This document shows positions 60,000 through 64,000 of a stretch of DNA of 64,000 bases, one piece after another (the first letter of the stretch is position 1; each line of letters opens with the position of its first letter). Origin of the DNA: Paraescarpia echinospica (Eukaryota > Annelida > Polychaeta > Sabellida > Siboglinidae). A model generated the notes under the pieces. It was not told the DNA's origin, made no database searches, and saw only the letters and a program-made list of their open reading frames with translations. Position numbers and translations under genes: made by a program. Location of the stretch: assembly GCA_020002185.1 (NCBI GenBank), contig CM034543.1:31031831-31095830 (forward strand). The letters are read 5' to 3'.

Positions 60000-60890
60000 T
60001 ATCAGTGGCGGATTAGGCTCGTATACACACATGCCTAGGGTCCACGAAGGATAGCGCCCACGAACATATCCGAGCATATTTTTATACACTAAATATTGCT
60101 GAAACCCAGCTAGGAAGACATGATTTGGCCAATGATGACTACTGCATAAGTTTCATTGGTACTACATTGGCCCAATGAGTTTTGCAAGCTTGGAAGAATC
60201 CCTTTATTTTAGAGTTTAACACATATAATAGAGATGTTATTACATAGCTAACTATAAAGAAGTGATAACTAATTATCTTTCTCTGTTCAACCCTTTTTCT
60301 GGTCGAATATATTCGCCGATATAAAGGAATAGGTCAAGTATCTTATTTCTCTTCAACAATCTGTGAAGGATCCACATTAAATATAGCTTCTCTCACAATA
60401 TGCCATTGCTTAGTTTCTTATGTTCAGGGACCGTTTTTATGAATGTTCACTAAATGTAGTTAACGTTACTGACTATTCTGTCACAGAATAATATCCCAAG
60501 CAACCTGCTTTTCTCATAGCTCAACTATCATTTGCAGTTAATGGTGATAATGTAAAATTAAGTGATACATTAATTACTCCCAACCAGTCAACAACATATT
60601 CGTTGTTTAAATCACATTTATTCACCCTTGTTATTGCAACCTTCCGAGTTTACCTAAAGCCACTTAATTTCTGTAAAACTAGCATTAACGGATCATAAAA
60701 TACAAATATTCGAACGAAACCAACATGCCATATTGAACGCACACAAATATGAGGGTTACACCAGTAAGTATATATTGACCAAAGAACCAGCTCATCGGAT
60801 CCCAGAGTTTCAGGGTCGTGGGTGCGTGATTACAAATGTACACACAAAACGAGATTTATAGATAATTAGACAGTTATTTCTCCTACCCAG
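60000..60890. other. No gene recognised
   Basis: Begins with CAGTGGCGGATTAGG (60005 on), which resembles an hAT-type terminus, but no matching right end was found. The remainder is AT-rich. Confidence 0.35.
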
Positions 60891-60894
60891 TTAT

Positions 60895-61310
60895 CCGTCG
60901 GGTGGCGCTGCTAATTGTTGAACTTCATTTTTTGACACAAATTTAGCCTTTGTGCGGTTTGGTTACTCTCTAGACGTATTGCTCAAATACATATTCAGTT
61001 GCCTTTTTTGAGTGATCAAAAATAGCAGCGTTGAAAAGTGCGCCTCGCCGAAAAGGCGCCAAGACAACTGCACCGAAATAATCCAGGGAGAGCGAAAGAC
61101 ACCTCGTTCGCCTGCATGCAGTTTCACAATTAATAATACGAAGGTTTTGTTATAGTGGCATTCGGTTCCTCCCTAGACGTATATATTTTCTCAAATAGGT
61201 TTCAGTTACGTTTTTTGTGTGAAAAAACCAGCAGTGTTCAAAATGTGCGTTCCCGAAAGTGCAGCAGGACATCTGCGCAGAAATAGTTCGGGGAGATCGA
61301 GAGATGTACC
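60895..61310. repeat. Diverged tandem duplication, period about 240 bp
   Basis: 60950-61090 and 61160-61310 share CTAGACGTAT, TTCAGTT-C-TTTTTTGTG, AGCAG-GTT and AAATA-T-C-GGGAGA-CGA. The short ORF at 61219-61410 falls in the second unit and is probably not a gene. Confidence 0.6.
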
Positions 61311-62571
61311 GTATTCACACCTGCTAAAACGTCAAAAAGTATCTACTCACCAAGGAAAGCGACTTGTTACCGATATATCCTGGTTTTGTGCCTCAAGAAC
61401 GGCAGTCTGACTTCAGCATAACGTTATTTTAATTTTAAAAGTATACTTCGCAAAATCCTAGTTTACTGCGACTATATGAACGAAATTGTGATTCCCGGTT
61501 TAATAAGACACCAAGACGTAATATATAAATTTAGTATGCGAACGTCCATGTGAATAGGAACCGTGATGGAATTATGTATTATGTCATCAATATGTACAGC
61601 GTTTCACCATGGAAAGCGCGTATACCTTTTTAATTTACGTTTCAGAACGGATCAAATTTCATCATGTACTGCAATTCTAACACTAACGCCACTACATCCA
61701 ATTAGCGAAAAGCATGTAACGCTCCTTGTGTGAGGCTGTTAAAGCCAATCACCCCATTATAACGCTTCGCAACGGCACACACTAACGCTGCGTTTTTTTT
61801 AAAAACATCATCCGGGTTCTTCGAGAACCTTCTACACTGTCATTAGTGCGGGACGACGTTTCGTTGTTATGGTAATTATATCCATCATTGCATAGGTACT
61901 CAATTTTCCAGCTGAATGGACTAAGACAACGTGTGGACTAAACGAAATTTGTCAATGTGCGAAACGGCCGCAGCCTGCTTCTTTCAATGAGATACCGACG
62001 TTCTTTGCACTACGCTACGGCAAGATGCTTTCTTGAGAGTCCTTCTACCTATTTTGGTAGCATAGTGTAGTTGGAACATAGCAATTAGGTGACACATCTA
62101 AGCAGGTGCGTAATTATAGATTATCATTACAATAATCAGTGTTAATTGTAGAATGAATAATGCATGATAACATGAGAGTATTAAACACGTGATAATGTGA
62201 AGCTAAAATGTATACTAATATTATTTCTTCGTGTACACACTATGTCGTATACACTCGTTGGGCATGGGATCAGAGTGTGGTACGATCAGAGAACCATTTT
62301 TGTGGAGTTATCTACGACAACACGCGTGGACGTAAGACCTATATTTAAAAACAAAAATACACCATATATGTCACGATATTCGTTTTTTTTTTTATGAAGT
62401 AAATCAGTTGTTCGGAATGTAAAACTTAACAATCGCACGAACCACGCGCGCGTTGCAAATACGTCGAGAAAACGGTCCCTTCGTCGTCATAGACTTGGCA
62501 ACATGGACTAGACGCTGGTAAATATGCATATGTATACTCTAATGCCAATATGACAGTTATTTGACAATTCT
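61311..62571. other. No gene recognised
   Basis: AT-rich intergenic sequence without exons, tandem arrays or transposon ends I can support. Confidence 0.35.
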
Positions 62572-63690
62572 ACACTATCACGACAAGGGCCTATCGAAGG
62601 ACGTGAACTTCACATTCTCCACGACCTTCGTCATTTTGAATATACATATGTGAGCGCGTATATGTAGCGATGCTGTCTGTTGTTTAACATTTGATGAATA
62701 CTGTTATGAGGGCTGTCAACTCACAATGCATCTCGTTAGCGGACTGGAATTTTTGCGGAACGGAATTTTTGCTAGTATCAATAAAAGACATACACAATTT
62801 GATAAGAATGTAAACATCTTTTATGTTCTCACCTGATAACAATATGTTGTGTTTTTAGGAATATATTGCGGTTGGTTAATAACGTGATCGCATGCCTGAC
62901 TCTATTGCCACTTGACGTACTGCCAAATCCCGTACTGGCCGATTTCTACCCGCATTGGCCAAACGCAATCCGCATTGGATGAATAAATCAAGGACGTTTG
63001 ATTATGTGATACTTGTCACTTAATAACAAATTATGACTTTTAAATAATATCATACATCATCCCACATTTATAATCCATGCCAATGCACGCATACTTGTCA
63101 CTTAATAACAAATTATGACTTTTAAATAATATCATACATCATCCCACATTTATAATCCATGCCAATGCACTATCACGACTAGGGCGCATCGATGGACGTA
63201 AACTTCACATTCTCTCGAACCTTCGTCATTTTGAAGATACAACCAATAGCTGCGAGCGCGTTAAGGTGTATATGTAACGATGCTTGTGTGTTTTCTAACA
63301 TTTGGTAAATATTGTTATCAGGATTGTCACCTACCAAGGCATCTCGTTAGCGGACTTGACTTTTTGCTACTATTCATAAAATACATACACGATTTGATAA
63401 GACTGTAAAATATTATATGTTTTCACATGATAACAATATGTTGTGTTATTAGTAATAATTACATTATGTAAGTTATTGAACCAATACGGCATAACCGGGG
63501 CGTTAATATCGTCATCGCACAGCTGACCTTATTGCTATTTGACATACTGCCAAAAACCCGTGTTGGCCGATTTCTATCCGCATTGGCCAAACTCAATCCG
63601 CATTGGATGAGTAAATCAAAAAAATTCGGTTAAGACTTTTTATTAATGCAAAACATCATCACACATTGATGATCCATGCCAATCCAAACA
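62572..63690. repeat. Large tandem duplication with an internal 82-bp duplication
   Basis: 62572-63165 and 63166-63690 share CACTATCACGAC, TTCACATTCTC, CCTTCGTCATTTTGAA, GCATCTCGTTAGCGGACT and CGCATTGGCCAAAC. Inside the first unit an 82-bp block starting at 63009 is repeated exactly at 63091. This looks like the edge of a complex satellite. Confidence 0.85.
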
Positions 63691-64000
63691 AATTGTCACT
63701 TAATAACAAATTATGAATTAATCATGTCCGTATTTCCTACTGGATATCTGGTCACGTTCAAATCAAAACCTAGGTACTAAGACGGACAATTATTACGACA
63801 TATTATGATATATTAAACAACAACGGCATTTACATTGTTTGTTATCATTTACACAGAAATACTTTATTTTAAAACGATATTTGCATTATATGTGGATGAT
63901 TAATATAAACATGCAAGCAACATATTGCTGAAAATCATAACGAAAAGAATGCAAGATAAAATGGAAATGGAAGTGAGCAGTACACAGTTAGGCTTCAGAA

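Noticed and set aside
60005..60060. hAT-like terminus CAGTGGCGGATTAGG
   Set aside because: No matching inverted right end or 8-bp duplication found.

Overview
This is a repeat-rich, AT-rich stretch of an animal nuclear genome, not a microbial one. It has split genes with GT-AG introns, very long dinucleotide microsatellites, CR1-like LINEs whose ORF1 carries an SGNH-esterase region, Ty3/gypsy elements, tRNA-derived SINEs and an interstitial TTAGGG block. The host gene families (Ly6-type three-finger GPI proteins, TMEM272-like four-pass proteins) and the LINE types suggest an invertebrate, most likely a lophotrochozoan (annelid or mollusc). The species cannot be decided from sequence alone. 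One gap of exactly 1000 N lies at 45569-46568.

Layout. About 0.85-6.0 kb and 11.65-15.97 kb are two diverged copies of one segment in the same orientation. Each carries the 5' half of a TMEM272-like gene on the minus strand, a LINE tail, a 69-bp minisatellite and a 33-bp minisatellite. Copy 1 also holds a (TTAGGG)4 block. Between the copies lies a dispersed repeat (8.4-11.4 kb) split by a decayed Ty3/gypsy provirus. The same repeat recurs at 38.1-42.0 kb, split at another point by a different Ty3/gypsy element, so each copy supplies the other's empty site. From 16.4 to 23.1 kb are two tandem Ly6/three-finger genes: A has clean exons but no visible first exon, and B is frameshifted. A Ser/Pro-rich minus-strand gene fragment at 26.1-28.5 kb is split by a 453-bp inverted-repeat element. 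From 31.3 to 47.2 kb is a transposon graveyard: CR1-like LINE pieces in opposing orientations, Ty3/gypsy fragments, and three pieces of an uncharacterised repetitive gene family with a Cys-rich tail. At 49.05-49.87 kb are the last two exons of another TMEM272-like gene. At 57.3-59.6 kb, minus strand, an apparently complete gene can be assembled from splice signals: TATA box, non-coding first exon, signal peptide, acidic segment, a 24-nt micro-exon and a large cationic exon with hexaproline, Lys/Gly-rich and four-cysteine parts. The rest is dispersed and tandem repeat with little coding content.

The functional host genes visible are all membrane or secreted proteins (TMEM272-like, Ly6, the novel secreted precursor), and two of the families are tandemly duplicated. 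Nothing ties them into one pathway. The best candidates for something undescribed are the assembled secreted precursor at 57.5-59.5 kb and the degenerate multi-copy gene family at 31-45 kb. All assignments rest on reading the sequence and on remembered family features; no search was run.
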